DNA of 64,000 nt from NCBI RefSeq assembly GCF_020532705.1, contig NZ_JAJAVD010000001.1:1550001-1614000 (forward strand), given 5' to 3'. The notes below the pieces were generated by a model, which worked only from the letters and a program-made list of their open reading frames with translations, was not told the origin of the DNA and ran no database searches. This stretch comes from Methylobacillus caricis (GTDB lineage Bacteria; Pseudomonadota; Gammaproteobacteria; Burkholderiales; Methylophilaceae). Position numbers and translations under genes: made by a program. Positions 27,517 through 36,755 of the stretch are shown piece by piece; position 1 is the stretch's first letter; the number at the start of each line of letters is the position of its first letter.

Positions 27517-30500
27517 TCTTACTGTAGTGATAAATTTCAGTTAAAGGCTCAAACTCTTCGTTTCTGATCAGTGACTTACCCTCAGACAGCTTGGCAAAGA
27601 TATAGTACAAGCCAGGAATCAGGATGACGCCAAACACGGTACCGAACAGCATGCCACCCAAGGCAGACGTACCAATGGTCCTGTTGCCTACGGCCCCGGC
27701 GCCAGTGGCGGCAACCAAGGGAATCAAGCCTGCGATAAACGCAAAAGAAGTCATGAGGATGGGTCGGAAACGCACCCTGGCACTCTCGATAGCCGCGTCC
27801 TTGATCGACATGCCCTGCTCATGCTTCTGCACGGCATATTCCACAATCAGCACCGCATTTTTCCCGAGCAGGCCTACCAACATGACAAGGCCAACCTGGG
27901 CATAGATATCGTTTGCCAGCCCCAATGTCTTCAAGAGGAAGAAGGAACCAAACACCCCTGCCGGCAGCGACAGCACCACCACCAAGGGCAGGATGAAGCT
28001 TTCATATTGGGCGGCCAGCACCATGTAGACGAAGACCAGCACAACGGCGAAGATGATGAGGGCTTCATTCCCGCGGTGGGCTTCATCGAATGACAAGCCT
28101 TCCCAACCTATGTCATAGCCTCTGGGCAAGGTTGCCTTTGCCACTTCCTCTACCGCCTTGATGGCATCATCGGTGGTGTAGCCCTCGGCAGGCATGGCAC
28201 GAATGGTGGCTGAGTTATAGAGGTTATAACGGGTGATCTCGTTTGGTCCCTGCATCTTCTTCAGCTTCATGAAGGCAGAGTACGGCACCATCTCGCCATC
28301 CTCGTTCTTCACGTAATAGCTGAGGATATCGCTGGGATAGCGGCGGAACTCAGGGCCTGCCTGGGTATATACCTTGAAGAAATTGTTGAAGCGGATAAAA
28401 CCTTGCTCGTAGGTACTACCAATCAGGATATCCAGGTTATCCATCGCCTTGGCAATGGACACCTTCTTCTGCATGGCTAGATTGTTATCGATCTGAATTT
28501 CATACTGCGGATAATTCGCCGCGTAGAAAGTGAACAGGCCGGTCAATTCTTTACGCTTGCCTAATGCCTTCAGGAAATCCTGGTTGATCTTGTCGAACTC
28601 GTGATAGTCCGTGTTATTGGTTTTATCAAGTAGGCGCAAAGCCAGGCCAGAAGCTGCACCATAGCCAGGCACAGCTGGCGGTTCAAAGAACTCGATGACC
28701 GCCCCAAAATCCTTGGTCTTTTCCTCCAACTCAGCAATTACCTGGTGAACCGAATGCTTGCGCTGCGACCAATCTTTCAGGTTGATGATACAAGTACCCG
28801 CATTGGAGCCTCGCCCCTCGGTCAATACCTCATAACCAGCCAGGGAAGAGACGGACTGCACCCCTTCCACCTTGGATGCCACTGCCTGCAGCTGGCGCGC
28901 AATCTTGTTGGTTACTTCCAGGGTAGAGCCTGGTGGGGTCTGGATAATGGCATACACCATCCCTTGATCCTCACCCGGGATAAAACCTGAGGGCAGGGAT
29001 TTATTGACTATAAACGTACCGAATGCAAACAACCCCAGCATCAGGAATGTCAGTACCCTCCTAGCCACGATAAGATCAAGCAGCTTGGTGTACCGGCCGG
29101 TGATTTTTTCAAAAATCCGATTGAATGCATTGATGAATAAACTGATTGGTGTCCTGCGCTTGGGTTGACCATGGTTGTTCTTCAACAACATGGCGCAAAG
29201 TACAGGCGTCAGGGACAAAGCCACAATACCGGAAATGATGATAGAAGCTGCCATGGTGATGGAGAACTGACGGTAGAACACACCCACCGGACCCGTCATG
29301 AAGGCAACAGGCACGAATACGGCGGTCATCACCAATGTGATCGCGACAATGGCGCCACCGATCTCGCCCAGGACCTGCTGCGTTGCCTTGTATGGAACAA
29401 GGTGATCACTTTCCATTTTGGCGTGCACAGCCTCAACCACCACGATGGCATTATCCACCACGATCCCGATAGCAAGCACCAGGGCAAACAAGGTGATCAG
29501 GTTGATGGAAATCCCAAACATCTGCATGACAAAAAATGTGCCGATCAATGACACGGGCACTGCCAGGATAGGGATCAGGGTGGAACGCCAATCGCCCAGG
29601 AAAATGAACACTACCAAGGCAACCAGGATAAATGCCTCGATCAGGGTATGAATGACTTTTTCGATGGAGGCATCGAGGAACTTGGACACATCGTAATTGA
29701 CTTCATAATCCATCCCCGCAGGGAAGGCAGCCTTCAATTCCTGCATTTTCTCCTTCACTTGCTCAATCACATCTGTCGCATTACTGCCATAGTTCTGCTT
29801 GAGCACGATCGCAGCGGAAGGATACCCGTCCTTGTTGGAATAGATATCGTAGAACTCACTGCTCAACTCAACCTTGGCGATATCCTTCAACCGCAGGATC
29901 GCACCTTCCGAATTGGAGCGGATAATGATGTCTTCATATTGCTCAGGCTTGTTGTAACGCCCTTGGTACAACAGCACATACTCCTTGGATTGCGCAGCAA
30001 TACCCGAGCTTTGTCCCAGGCGACCGGGGCGGCCAATCACGCTCTGGCTATTGATTGCCTCCATGACCTCTTCGGTCGACACCTTATAGGCACGCATGCG
30101 GTCTGGGTTGAGCCAAATACGCATTGCATATTGGCGGCTCCCCAGTATCTTGGCTTGTGCAATACCATTGACCCGTTGAATCTCAGGAATGACGTTGACA
30201 TTGGCATAGTTGAAGAGAAATTTCTCGTCAGCATTCTTATCCTTGCTGAACAAGTTGATATACATCAGCATGCTGGGCTGCACCCGCTCAACCACCACCC
30301 CTTCCATCTGCACCAGCTGTGGCAAACGGCTCATCACTTGGTCTAGGCGCGTCTTAACGTTGATCATGGCTTGGTTGGGATCTATACCCAAGTCAAAGAT
30401 CACTTGGATCGTCGCCTCCCCAGCACTGGTTGCATCGGAAATGATGTACTTCATCCCCGGCACGCCATTGATCGCGCGTTCAATGGTAATCAATGACGAT

Positions 30501-30676
30501 TGCACCAACACATCCGCACTTGACCCTGGATATGCCAGGGACACGATCACCCGCGGAGGCGCAATGTCAGGAAACTGGGAAGTGGGCAGCGCCCTGATGG
30601 CGAGAAATCCCATGAACACAATCAATAGCGACAACACAATCGCCATGACCGGCCTTTTGATAAATATATTTAGCAT
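27497..30676 (-). CDS. Multidrug RND efflux pump, HAE1 (AcrB-like) family
   Basis: Inner-membrane proton/drug antiporter. The 1059 residues begin MLNIFIKRPVMAIVLSLLIVFMG and have helix 4 LFALVLAIGIVVDNAIVVVEAV (~395-416) with the two Asp residues of the proton relay; this separates it from metal pumps, whose motif is DFGxxxD. Two large periplasmic loops are intact. Wording such as LPTSQFPDIAPPRVIVSLAYPGSSADVLVQSS and the adaptor next to it resemble Bacteroidota pumps more than typical betaproteobacterial AcrB; this is an impression without a search. Middle gene of the operon, 20 bases after the adaptor gene. Confidence 0.94.
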   Translation of the reverse strand: MLNIFIKRPVMAIVLSLLIVFMGFLAIRALPTSQFPDIAPPRVIVSLAYPGSSADVLVQSSLITIERAINGVPGMKYIISDATSAGEATIQVIFDLGIDPNQAMINVKTRLDQVMSRLPQLVQMEGVVVERVQPSMLMYINLFSKDKNADEKFLFNYANVNVIPEIQRVNGIAQAKILGSRQYAMRIWLNPDRMRAYKVSTEEVMEAINSQSVIGRPGRLGQSSGIAAQSKEYVLLYQGRYNKPEQYEDIIIRSNSEGAILRLKDIAKVELSSEFYDIYSNKDGYPSAAIVLKQNYGSNATDVIEQVKEKMQELKAAFPAGMDYEVNYDVSKFLDASIEKVIHTLIEAFILVALVVFIFLGDWRSTLIPILAVPVSLIGTFFVMQMFGISINLITLFALVLAIGIVVDNAIVVVEAVHAKMESDHLVPYKATQQVLGEIGGAIVAITLVMTAVFVPVAFMTGPVGVFYRQFSITMAASIIISGIVALSLTPVLCAMLLKNNHGQPKRRTPISLFINAFNRIFEKITGRYTKLLDLIVARRVLTFLMLGLFAFGTFIVNKSLPSGFIPGEDQGMVYAIIQTPPGSTLEVTNKIARQLQAVASKVEGVQSVSSLAGYEVLTEGRGSNAGTCIINLKDWSQRKHSVHQVIAELEEKTKDFGAVIEFFEPPAVPGYGAASGLALRLLDKTNNTDYHEFDKINQDFLKALGKRKELTGLFTFYAANYPQYEIQIDNNLAMQKKVSIAKAMDNLDILIGSTYEQGFIRFNNFFKVYTQAGPEFRRYPSDILSYYVKNEDGEMVPYSAFMKLKKMQGPNEITRYNLYNSATIRAMPAEGYTTDDAIKAVEEVAKATLPRGYDIGWEGLSFDEAHRGNEALIIFAVVLVFVYMVLAAQYESFILPLVVVLSLPAGVFGSFFLLKTLGLANDIYAQVGLVMLVGLLGKNAVLIVEYAVQKHEQGMSIKDAAIESARVRFRPILMTSFAFIAGLIPLVAATGAGAVGNRTIGTSALGGMLFGTVFGVILIPGLYYIFAKLSEGKSLIRNEEFEPLTEIYHYSKNDDDQE

Positions 30677-30696
30677 TTGATCATCACCTGTCTGGG

Positions 30697-31782
30697 TTAT
30701 TCAGCGTAAAGACTCAAATCCGAAACAGCCTTTTCAGGTGGAATAAAATCCGCCTCAATTGTCTGGCCATTCTGGACTTTCCTTAACCCATCAATGAGTA
30801 TCTTTTCACCATCTTTCAGCCCTGACTTAACGATATAGAGATGTGGCAACTCTGCATCAATTGTGATTAATCTCTGCTCCACCTTATTCTCTTTATTCAC
30901 TATGTAAACATAGACTTTATCCAATATCTCAAAAGTCGCCTTCTGCGGGATCAACATGGCATTTTTATAAGGAACTGTCATCAATATACTGCCGGTTTGT
31001 CCATGTCTAAGAGTCCTGTTATGGTTGGGAAATGTCGCGCGGAACTCAATATTTCCCGTCTTGTTATCAAAATCCGCTTCTATGGTTTCAATTACACCTT
31101 CCTGATCAAATATGTCTCCATTGGCCATTTTCAATTTAACCTTCTCAGGCTCCTGGCTTTTCTTATTTTTTATATAATCAATATATTCTGATTCAGGCAC
31201 ATTAAAATATACCCACATCTTGCTGATATCCGACAACTTAGTGAGCAAATCTCCCTCATCAATCAGGCTGCCATTCCGCACTTCCAGATGATCCATAATT
31301 CCCGTAAATGGGGCACTTATATTGGTAAATTCCAAATGAGTCTCTGCCACTTTAACTTCCGCACTTGCCTTATCAAGCTTCGCCTTTGAAAGCTCCAACT
31401 CATTCGAGGAAACAATATTTTTATCTGCCAATGATTTTGTATTTTTATACTCGATCAAAGACATATCAGCCTCAGCTTTTGCTTTCTGCAGATCAGCCTG
31501 ATAAATGTTTGGCATAATCTTGAACATCAACTGTCCCTGTTTGACCTGTTGTCCTTCGTCTACATAAACGCTCTGAAGATAACCTCGCTCCAATGCCCTT
31601 ATTTCAATATGTCGAATTGCATGTATCTGCGAAACATACTCTTTGACAATCGATGTATCCTGACGAAGAGGATTCGTAACCTTAAGTTTGGCCACATCAT
31701 TATTTTCAGCAGTTTCAATTTGGTGGCAGCCACTTAATAACAACGCCGTGACACTTAAAGCAAAAGATAATTTTTTGATCAT
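30697..31782 (-). CDS. Multidrug RND efflux periplasmic adaptor (lipoprotein)
   Basis: Membrane-fusion protein of the AcrA type. The 361 residues have a lipoprotein signal (lipobox LLSGC, Cys near 19), the first lipoyl half with ALERGYLQSVYVDEGQQVKQGQLMFKI, a helical hairpin (~95-150), the second half FTNISAPFTGIMDHLEVRNGSLIDEGDLL and a beta-barrel. The phrase IHAIRHIEIRALERGYLQ is familiar from Bacteroidota adaptors. This gene is clearly more AT-rich than the pump and channel genes, hinting at transfer. It leads the operon; a perfect 20-bp palindrome lies 79 bases upstream of the start. Confidence 0.93.
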   Translation of the reverse strand: MIKKLSFALSVTALLLSGCHQIETAENNDVAKLKVTNPLRQDTSIVKEYVSQIHAIRHIEIRALERGYLQSVYVDEGQQVKQGQLMFKIMPNIYQADLQKAKAEADMSLIEYKNTKSLADKNIVSSNELELSKAKLDKASAEVKVAETHLEFTNISAPFTGIMDHLEVRNGSLIDEGDLLTKLSDISKMWVYFNVPESEYIDYIKNKKSQEPEKVKLKMANGDIFDQEGVIETIEADFDNKTGNIEFRATFPNHNRTLRHGQTGSILMTVPYKNAMLIPQKATFEILDKVYVYIVNKENKVEQRLITIDAELPHLYIVKSGLKDGEKILIDGLRKVQNGQTIEADFIPPEKAVSDLSLYAE

Positions 31783-32144
31783 AAGATTAATGAATGCCTT
31801 AGCAATGAATAAAAACTTTGCAACCGCACCTCAGGCTTGAACGCCGCAATGAAGCACACTATGTCCTTTATAAAGGACATGGCGTCTATAGCATCGAGTG
31901 ATGTGGTATTGAGTTCAGACCGGGCTTTTGAGATGCCGAAAACTAGGCGTAACTAGACTTTAATCTAACGCAAGATCAGCGATATTCGCATCGCACATTG
32001 CATGCAGAAATCAGCATCAATGCTGTACGCACAAGTACAACTCATCTGACATTCAGTCACTATGAGGTTGCTTGTACAGCGCGCAATCTTAGGCGCAATA
32101 CATCAGTCTAAGGAAACTCAAAAAACCGGGAAAAAAGATGACCC
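31783..32144. other. Intergenic region upstream of the multidrug efflux operon
   Basis: No gene seen in about 360 bases. It contains the 20-bp palindrome at 31861-31880 and several short repeats of TTGTAC/GTACAA around 32034-32076. No regulator gene is adjacent. No sigma-54 pattern was found between the palindrome and the adaptor start. Confidence 0.5.
31861..31880. promoter_or_regulatory. Perfect 20-bp palindrome, probable operator
   Basis: ATGTCCTTTATAAAGGACAT is its own reverse complement. Placed 79 bases before the adaptor gene, it is a good candidate for a dimeric repressor or activator site. The TGT-N12-ACA frame is shared by several regulator families, so the binding protein cannot be named. 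Confidence 0.6.
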
Positions 32145-32486
32145 TTAGGTCAAGAAAGGAGGGTCGCGAGGTCGAACGTGGGTTGAGAAAATTAATCTAT
32201 AAACAAAGTTATCATCCGCTGCTTCCCACACGGACAACATATTCTTAATAGAGAATACCGTACTGAGGATGATCGTAGAAAGGAATAAATCAAGGGGAGA
32301 GGCAGGAGGCTCGCCATCTCCAGAAAACGACTCGGAAATTACTTGCAGCGGGGCAGTGTCACCAAGATAAAAGCTACTATCCTGATAATGAAGGATATTA
32401 GCAATCCCAAAACCAACCAATGCAAATACGACTGATAACAGGAACAGTCGAATTTGTATCGTTGCATTGGTTATTCTGGATCGCAT
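32145..32486 (-). CDS. Hypothetical membrane protein
   Basis: A 113-residue frame with two hydrophobic segments (LFLLSVVFALVGFGIANIL, ~14-32; LFLSTIILSTVFSIKNML, ~67-84) and a polar tail. Not recognised. The only purine-rich block (AAGG) is too far from the ATG for a convincing ribosome site. It stands alone between two operons; it could be a decayed gene. Confidence 0.4.
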   Translation of the reverse strand: MRSRITNATIQIRLFLLSVVFALVGFGIANILHYQDSSFYLGDTAPLQVISESFSGDGEPPASPLDLFLSTIILSTVFSIKNMLSVWEAADDNFVYRLIFSTHVRPRDPPFLT

Positions 32487-32900
32487 ACTTTAGAAAATAC
32501 CTTACTATTTGTCATGAATTACCATGACTTACATTTAAAATTAAGCGATTATATCTTAGCATATATGTCAAATTTATTACAACATAAAAGACTGTTTTAT
32601 TCTATTTTAAGGCTCGCAGCCATCAACTAACCATCTGCAGCGCACATGTTTGCCAACAATCCAAATTGGATTAATTTTAATATTTTAAGTTCAATTAATT
32701 AATTTTTATATTTACAATTAAATTAAGCTGATTAAACTTGTAACTCCAACAATATCATTACAACCTTAATTGTTAATCAAAATTAAATATTGTAAGGATT
32801 AATTAACCTGTGATTAATCTGCGGGTTTCATCAGGTTAATTGAATGTCTTGCATATGGATCATATGCCAACAATATTATCCTTACCCTAGACTAAACCTG
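32487..32900. other. AT-rich intergenic region with nested inverted repeats
   Basis: About 410 bases without a gene, dominated by TTAATT-type sequence from ~32670 to 32820. Two perfect inverted repeats stand out: AATTAACCTG (32801-32810) with CAGGTTAATT (32832-32841), and GCATATG-GAT-CATATGC (32851-32867). They lie downstream of the ammonium transporter and could act as its terminator or as protein sites, although no T-tract follows. Confidence 0.5.
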
Positions 32901-34124
32901 TTATTCATCCTGCCCTGCTGCCAGATTAGGCGTTGAGGCGATCTTGTGAATTGAAAGGTCAGCACCGTCATACTCTTGCTCGGCATCCAGGCGTATCCCC
33001 ACCACCATCTTGATCAGCCCATAAACAGTGAAGCCACCTATCAGGGCGATGGCAATGCCGAGCAGTGTGCCAATGAGTTGGGAAATGATATGAACTCCAC
33101 CCAGGCCGCCCAGAGCCGTTGCGCCAAAAATGCCTGCGGCGACCCCGCCCCAGGCACCGCAGATTCCATGCAGGGGCCACACACCGAGTACATCGTCAAT
33201 CTTCCAGCGATTTTGCGTGAGTGTGAAAGTCCAGACAAAGGCGGCGCCGGCTACCAGGCCAATGACTAAGGCCCCAAGGGGATGGACAATATCGGAACCG
33301 GCGCAGATGGCTACCAACCCTGCCAATGGGCCGTTATGCACAAACCCGGGGTCATTCCTCCCCGCCAGCAAGGCGGCCAGGGTACCTCCTACCATGGCCA
33401 TCAGGGAATTGAGAGCCACCAACCCAGTGACAGCATCTACAGTCTGCGCCGACATCACGTTGAAGCCAAACCAGCCTACAGTGAGTATCCAGGCGCCCAG
33501 CGCCAGGAATGGGATACTGGATGGCGGGAAGGCGTGCAGTTTGCCATCCTTGCTGTAGCGGCCAATACGGGGCCCAAGAAGCAATACCGCCGCCAGTGCA
33601 ATCCAGCCTCCCATCGCATGTACCACCACAGATCCGGCAAAATCGTGATATGCCGCCCCGAATGTTGCAGCCAGCCATTCCTGGATGCCGAAGTGACCGT
33701 TCCAGGCAATGCCTTCAAAGAATGGATACACCAGACCGACAACGGCAAATGTCGCTGCCAGTTGCGGATTGAATTTGGCCCGCTCGGCAATGCCACCAGA
33801 AATAATGGCGGGGATAGCAGCTGCAAAGGTCAGAAGGAAAAAGAACTTCACCAGTTGATAACCATTTTGTGCCGAAAGTGCTTCTGCCCCCTGCAAGAAA
33901 CCTACGCCATAAGCCAAACCGTAGCCAATGAAAAAGTAGGCGATCGTGGATACCGAAAAATCCACCATGATCTTAACCAAGGCATTGACCTGGTTTTTGC
34001 GGCGCACGGTACCGACTTCAAGAAAGGCAAATCCTGCATGCATGGCAAGCACCATAATGGCGCCCAGCAATATAAAAAAAACGTCATTTCCAGACTGCGT
34101 TGAGTCCATATCATCTTCACCCAT
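32901..34124 (-). CDS. amtB: Ammonium transporter, Amt family
   Basis: Ammonium channel of the inner membrane. The 407-residue protein shows eleven membrane helices and the family sequences LEVGTVRRKNQVNALVKIMVDF, GGIAERAKF, DFAGSVVVHAMGGW (pore His), GWFGFNVMSA and DVLGVWPLHGICGAWGG (second pore His). No cleavable signal is obvious. The ATG at 34109 (MDSTQSGN) has a GGTGA upstream and is a likely alternative start, 15 bases in. No glnK lies beside it. A sigma-54 promoter and an NtrC-type site upstream point to induction under nitrogen limitation. Confidence 0.95.
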   Translation of the reverse strand: MGEDDMDSTQSGNDVFFILLGAIMVLAMHAGFAFLEVGTVRRKNQVNALVKIMVDFSVSTIAYFFIGYGLAYGVGFLQGAEALSAQNGYQLVKFFFLLTFAAAIPAIISGGIAERAKFNPQLAATFAVVGLVYPFFEGIAWNGHFGIQEWLAATFGAAYHDFAGSVVVHAMGGWIALAAVLLLGPRIGRYSKDGKLHAFPPSSIPFLALGAWILTVGWFGFNVMSAQTVDAVTGLVALNSLMAMVGGTLAALLAGRNDPGFVHNGPLAGLVAICAGSDIVHPLGALVIGLVAGAAFVWTFTLTQNRWKIDDVLGVWPLHGICGAWGGVAAGIFGATALGGLGGVHIISQLIGTLLGIAIALIGGFTVYGLIKMVVGIRLDAEQEYDGADLSIHKIASTPNLAAGQDE

Positions 34125-34148
34125 CTGTTTTTATAGCGCCAGATTATT

Positions 34149-34164
34149 AGCAAAAACCGCGCCA
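34149..34164 (-). promoter_or_regulatory. Sigma-54 (-24/-12) promoter of amtB
   Basis: On minus the sequence is TGGCGCGGTTTTTGCT, close to the consensus TGGCAC-N5-TTGCW, with exactly ten bases between GG and GC. It would start transcription about 12-15 bases before the amtB ATG at 34124, which favours the ATG at 34109 for translation. Confidence 0.8.
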
Positions 34165-34245
34165 TTTCTCATCTTATTGTTTTATAAAACATTTAATTTG
34201 ACAAAGAAAAATGAATGCACAATACATGAACATCGTCCTGTGCAT

Positions 34246-34262
34246 TGCACCAATTCTGTGCA
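34246..34262. promoter_or_regulatory. NtrC-type binding site upstream of amtB
   Basis: TGCACCAATTCTGTGCA is a 17-bp dyad with TGCAC and GTGCA half-sites at the spacing of NtrC sites. It lies about 100 bases upstream of the -12 element. Further half-sites (TGCAC at 34216, GTGCA at 34240) suggest a second, weaker site, as is common for NtrC enhancers. Confidence 0.7.
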
Positions 34263-34353
34263 TAAAATAATGGGAGTAGTTACAAAAATACGGCTTTGAC
34301 ACCAAGCAGAAGTTTATGCACCATGGAATCCCGCCTCCATTTCAAGACTGCCC

Positions 34354-35838
34354 ATGTTTGAGTCCGCAGAGCTCGGCCACGCCATCACAGACGAGGTATA
34401 CAAGAAAGAGTTGCCTGCATTGCGCGAAGCCTTGCTTGACGTGCAATATGACCTTGCCCAGACAAAGAATTTTCCTGTCCTCATCCTGCTGGGCGGCGTA
34501 GATGGCGGCGGCAAGGGAGAAACTGCCAACCTGCTGAACGAATGGATGGATCCCAGGCTGATACACACGTGTGCCTTTGGCCCCGCCACCCAGGATGAAG
34601 CCGAACGGCCCACCATGTGGCGATTCTGGAGAGAACTCCCGCCCAAGGGCAAGATAGGCATTTTCTTCGGTTCCTGGTACACCACTCCCATCATCGACAA
34701 TATGAATGGCAAGATCCATAAAAAACTGGATGGCACTCTCAGTGATATTGTCCGGTTTGAGCGCATGTTGACCGATGAGGGCGCACTAATCATCAAGCTC
34801 TGGTTTCACCTGTCGAAGAAACAGCAAAAAACACGTATTGCCGCCTTGGAAGGAAATCCCAAGACCAGTTGGCGCGTGACAGATCAGGATAAGGAGCACC
34901 TCAAGCATTACAACGAATTCCGTACAGTTAGCGGGCATATCCTGCGTGAAACCAGCACTGCCAATGCCCCATGGCTGGTGATAGAAGGCTTTGATGCAAA
35001 TTACCGCAGCCTCACCGCAGGACAATATATTCTGGATGCCATCAGGAAAAACCTGGACATCAAGGCAGTACGCCCGCGCAAGGCTGCAGCCCCTGCATTG
35101 CTTCCCCCCGCTGATGGCCTCAATGTCCTGAACTCGCTAGACCTGACCAAATCCCTGAATAAATCCGATTACGATAGTGAGTTGGAGAAATATCAGGGCA
35201 AGCTCAACCTGCTGACCCGACACGAAAAATTCAAGGGTATCGCCGTCATTGTTGCTTTTGAAGGAGTGGATGCTGCTGGCAAGGGCGGAGCAATCCGGCG
35301 TGTTACCCAGGCATTGGACGCGCGCCACTACAGCACCATCCCGATCGCCGCCCCCACGGATGAGGAGCGTGCCCAGCCCTATTTATGGCGTTTCTGGCGT
35401 CAATTACCACGCCGTGGGCGCGTCACCATTTTTGACCGTACCTGGTATGGGCGGGTATTGGTGGAACGCGTGGAGGGGTTTTGCAGCGAGCAGGATTGGA
35501 TGCGCGCTTATGCAGAAATCAATGACTTTGAAGAACAACTGGTCGGCCATGATATCGTGCTGCTGAAGTTCTGGCTGCATATTGACCAGGAAGAACAACT
35601 AAAACGGTTCGAGGAACGGGAAAAAACGGCCTTCAAACGTTACAAGATTACGCCGGAAGATTGGCGCAACCGCGAGAAATGGGATGAATACCAGAAAGCC
35701 GTCTGCGACATGATAGATCGCACCAGCACTGAACTATCGCCGTGGACCCTGGTGGAATCCAATGACAAGAAATATGCCCGAATAAAGATACTCAAGACCA
35801 TCTGCGAGCAGCTAGAGCTGAAGCTTGAATCTTTATAA
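34354..35838 (+). CDS. pap: Polyphosphate:AMP phosphotransferase (two PPK2 domains)
   Basis: Transfers phosphate from polyphosphate to AMP, giving ADP (class II PPK2). The 494 residues contain two PPK2 units. The first (~40-240) has GGVDGGGKGE in the P-loop position and MWRFWRELPPKGKIGIFFGSWYTTPI; the second (~290-494) has FEGVDAAGKGGAIRRV, YLWRFWRQLPRRGRVTIFDRTWYGRVLVERVEGF. The second unit keeps the standard PPK2 sequences while the first deviates (GSWYTTP in place of DRTWYGR), as known for this class. Divergent from amtB. Confidence 0.92.
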   Translation: MFESAELGHAITDEVYKKELPALREALLDVQYDLAQTKNFPVLILLGGVDGGGKGETANLLNEWMDPRLIHTCAFGPATQDEAERPTMWRFWRELPPKGKIGIFFGSWYTTPIIDNMNGKIHKKLDGTLSDIVRFERMLTDEGALIIKLWFHLSKKQQKTRIAALEGNPKTSWRVTDQDKEHLKHYNEFRTVSGHILRETSTANAPWLVIEGFDANYRSLTAGQYILDAIRKNLDIKAVRPRKAAAPALLPPADGLNVLNSLDLTKSLNKSDYDSELEKYQGKLNLLTRHEKFKGIAVIVAFEGVDAAGKGGAIRRVTQALDARHYSTIPIAAPTDEERAQPYLWRFWRQLPRRGRVTIFDRTWYGRVLVERVEGFCSEQDWMRAYAEINDFEEQLVGHDIVLLKFWLHIDQEEQLKRFEEREKTAFKRYKITPEDWRNREKWDEYQKAVCDMIDRTSTELSPWTLVESNDKKYARIKILKTICEQLELKLESL

Positions 35839-35901
35839 ACAACACATCCCGCATGGCAACTCTGGTCGATAAACCAACCAAGTCAGGAACAGGAAGTTGT
35901 A

Positions 35902-36573
35902 CTACACAGTATTCTCAACATGTTCTATCTGGACATGGCTGGCTGCATCTGGATCACCAATCCAGAAATAATAAAACTCCCGCACCACGGAAAGAAACAG
36001 GCGCTGCGTCGGCTTCATGGCAAAAAGTGCAACAGTGGCATCCACTGCAGTGCGATATACCTTGGTATCCCGCTCAGGGACATCCTTCAGCTTGAGCAGC
36101 AGTAACTTGACCAGCCTCACGCGCGTATCCACCAGCGATTGATCCGCCCCTTCCTGCCTTAAGGCATGAGAGTAGGCCTTGAGCGGCCAGGTATCGGCAA
36201 CCCCGAATTTTTCCTTGTCCAGCATATGCCAGAGCGTTTTCAAGTCATGTTCGATAGGTTGCCCCTGCGTAGGGGTCAGCTCAAAAGCCTGCTCGGCATT
36301 CAATGCAGCAATCGCCTTGATGTCCCGCATCCAGAAAGGGAAATATTCCCGAACAACCGCTAGAAAGAACGGCCACTGGGCACGTTCCACCTGCTCAATC
36401 AGACTATCAACCGCCTCACGATATACCAGCCCAGCTGGCGGCTGGCCGGCAAGCACGGGCAACAACCGCAATAACCATTGCTCTCGCTGATTGAGTCCAT
36501 CCTCACTCGCACCCTTGCTTCTCAATAGGTTGAGATAAGCGCTCAGTGCCTCACGCTCACGGGAATCATTCAT
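35902..36573 (-). CDS. Hypothetical protein with internal duplication
   Basis: A 223-residue soluble protein without a family I can name. It contains two related segments: YREAVDSLIEQVERAQWPFFLAVVREYFPFWMRD (~51-84) and YRTAVDATVALFAMKPTQRLFLSVVREFYYFWIGD (~170-204), each a helix pair ending in an aromatic FW motif. This suggests duplication of a unit of roughly 110 residues. It stands alone, convergent with the polyphosphate gene and divergent from pilU. Base composition is like that of the host. Confidence 0.7.
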   Translation of the reverse strand: MNDSREREALSAYLNLLRSKGASEDGLNQREQWLLRLLPVLAGQPPAGLVYREAVDSLIEQVERAQWPFFLAVVREYFPFWMRDIKAIAALNAEQAFELTPTQGQPIEHDLKTLWHMLDKEKFGVADTWPLKAYSHALRQEGADQSLVDTRVRLVKLLLLKLKDVPERDTKVYRTAVDATVALFAMKPTQRLFLSVVREFYYFWIGDPDAASHVQIEHVENTV

Positions 36574-36755
36574 TGCGTTTATGTAACTCGAGTCTGGTCA
36601 GATACGCGTACCACTATAACCCAAATCTTCTTTTTTCGTGCAATTGGCGGCAGCCAATCCCTACCATGTGCAATCGCCAGTTGAAGATACATGGCATCCT
36701 GATTAAGATGATGCCTGCTTGATCAGTCTTCTTTTATTTTCCCGATCGGACTTGC

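Noticed and set aside
31783-31860. Sigma-54 promoter between the 20-bp palindrome and the efflux operon
   Set aside because: A GG and a TTGC occur but are seven bases apart in place of ten.
34314-34796. Minus-strand frame of 160 residues
   Set aside because: Antisense to the polyphosphate phosphotransferase, whose two domains are intact.
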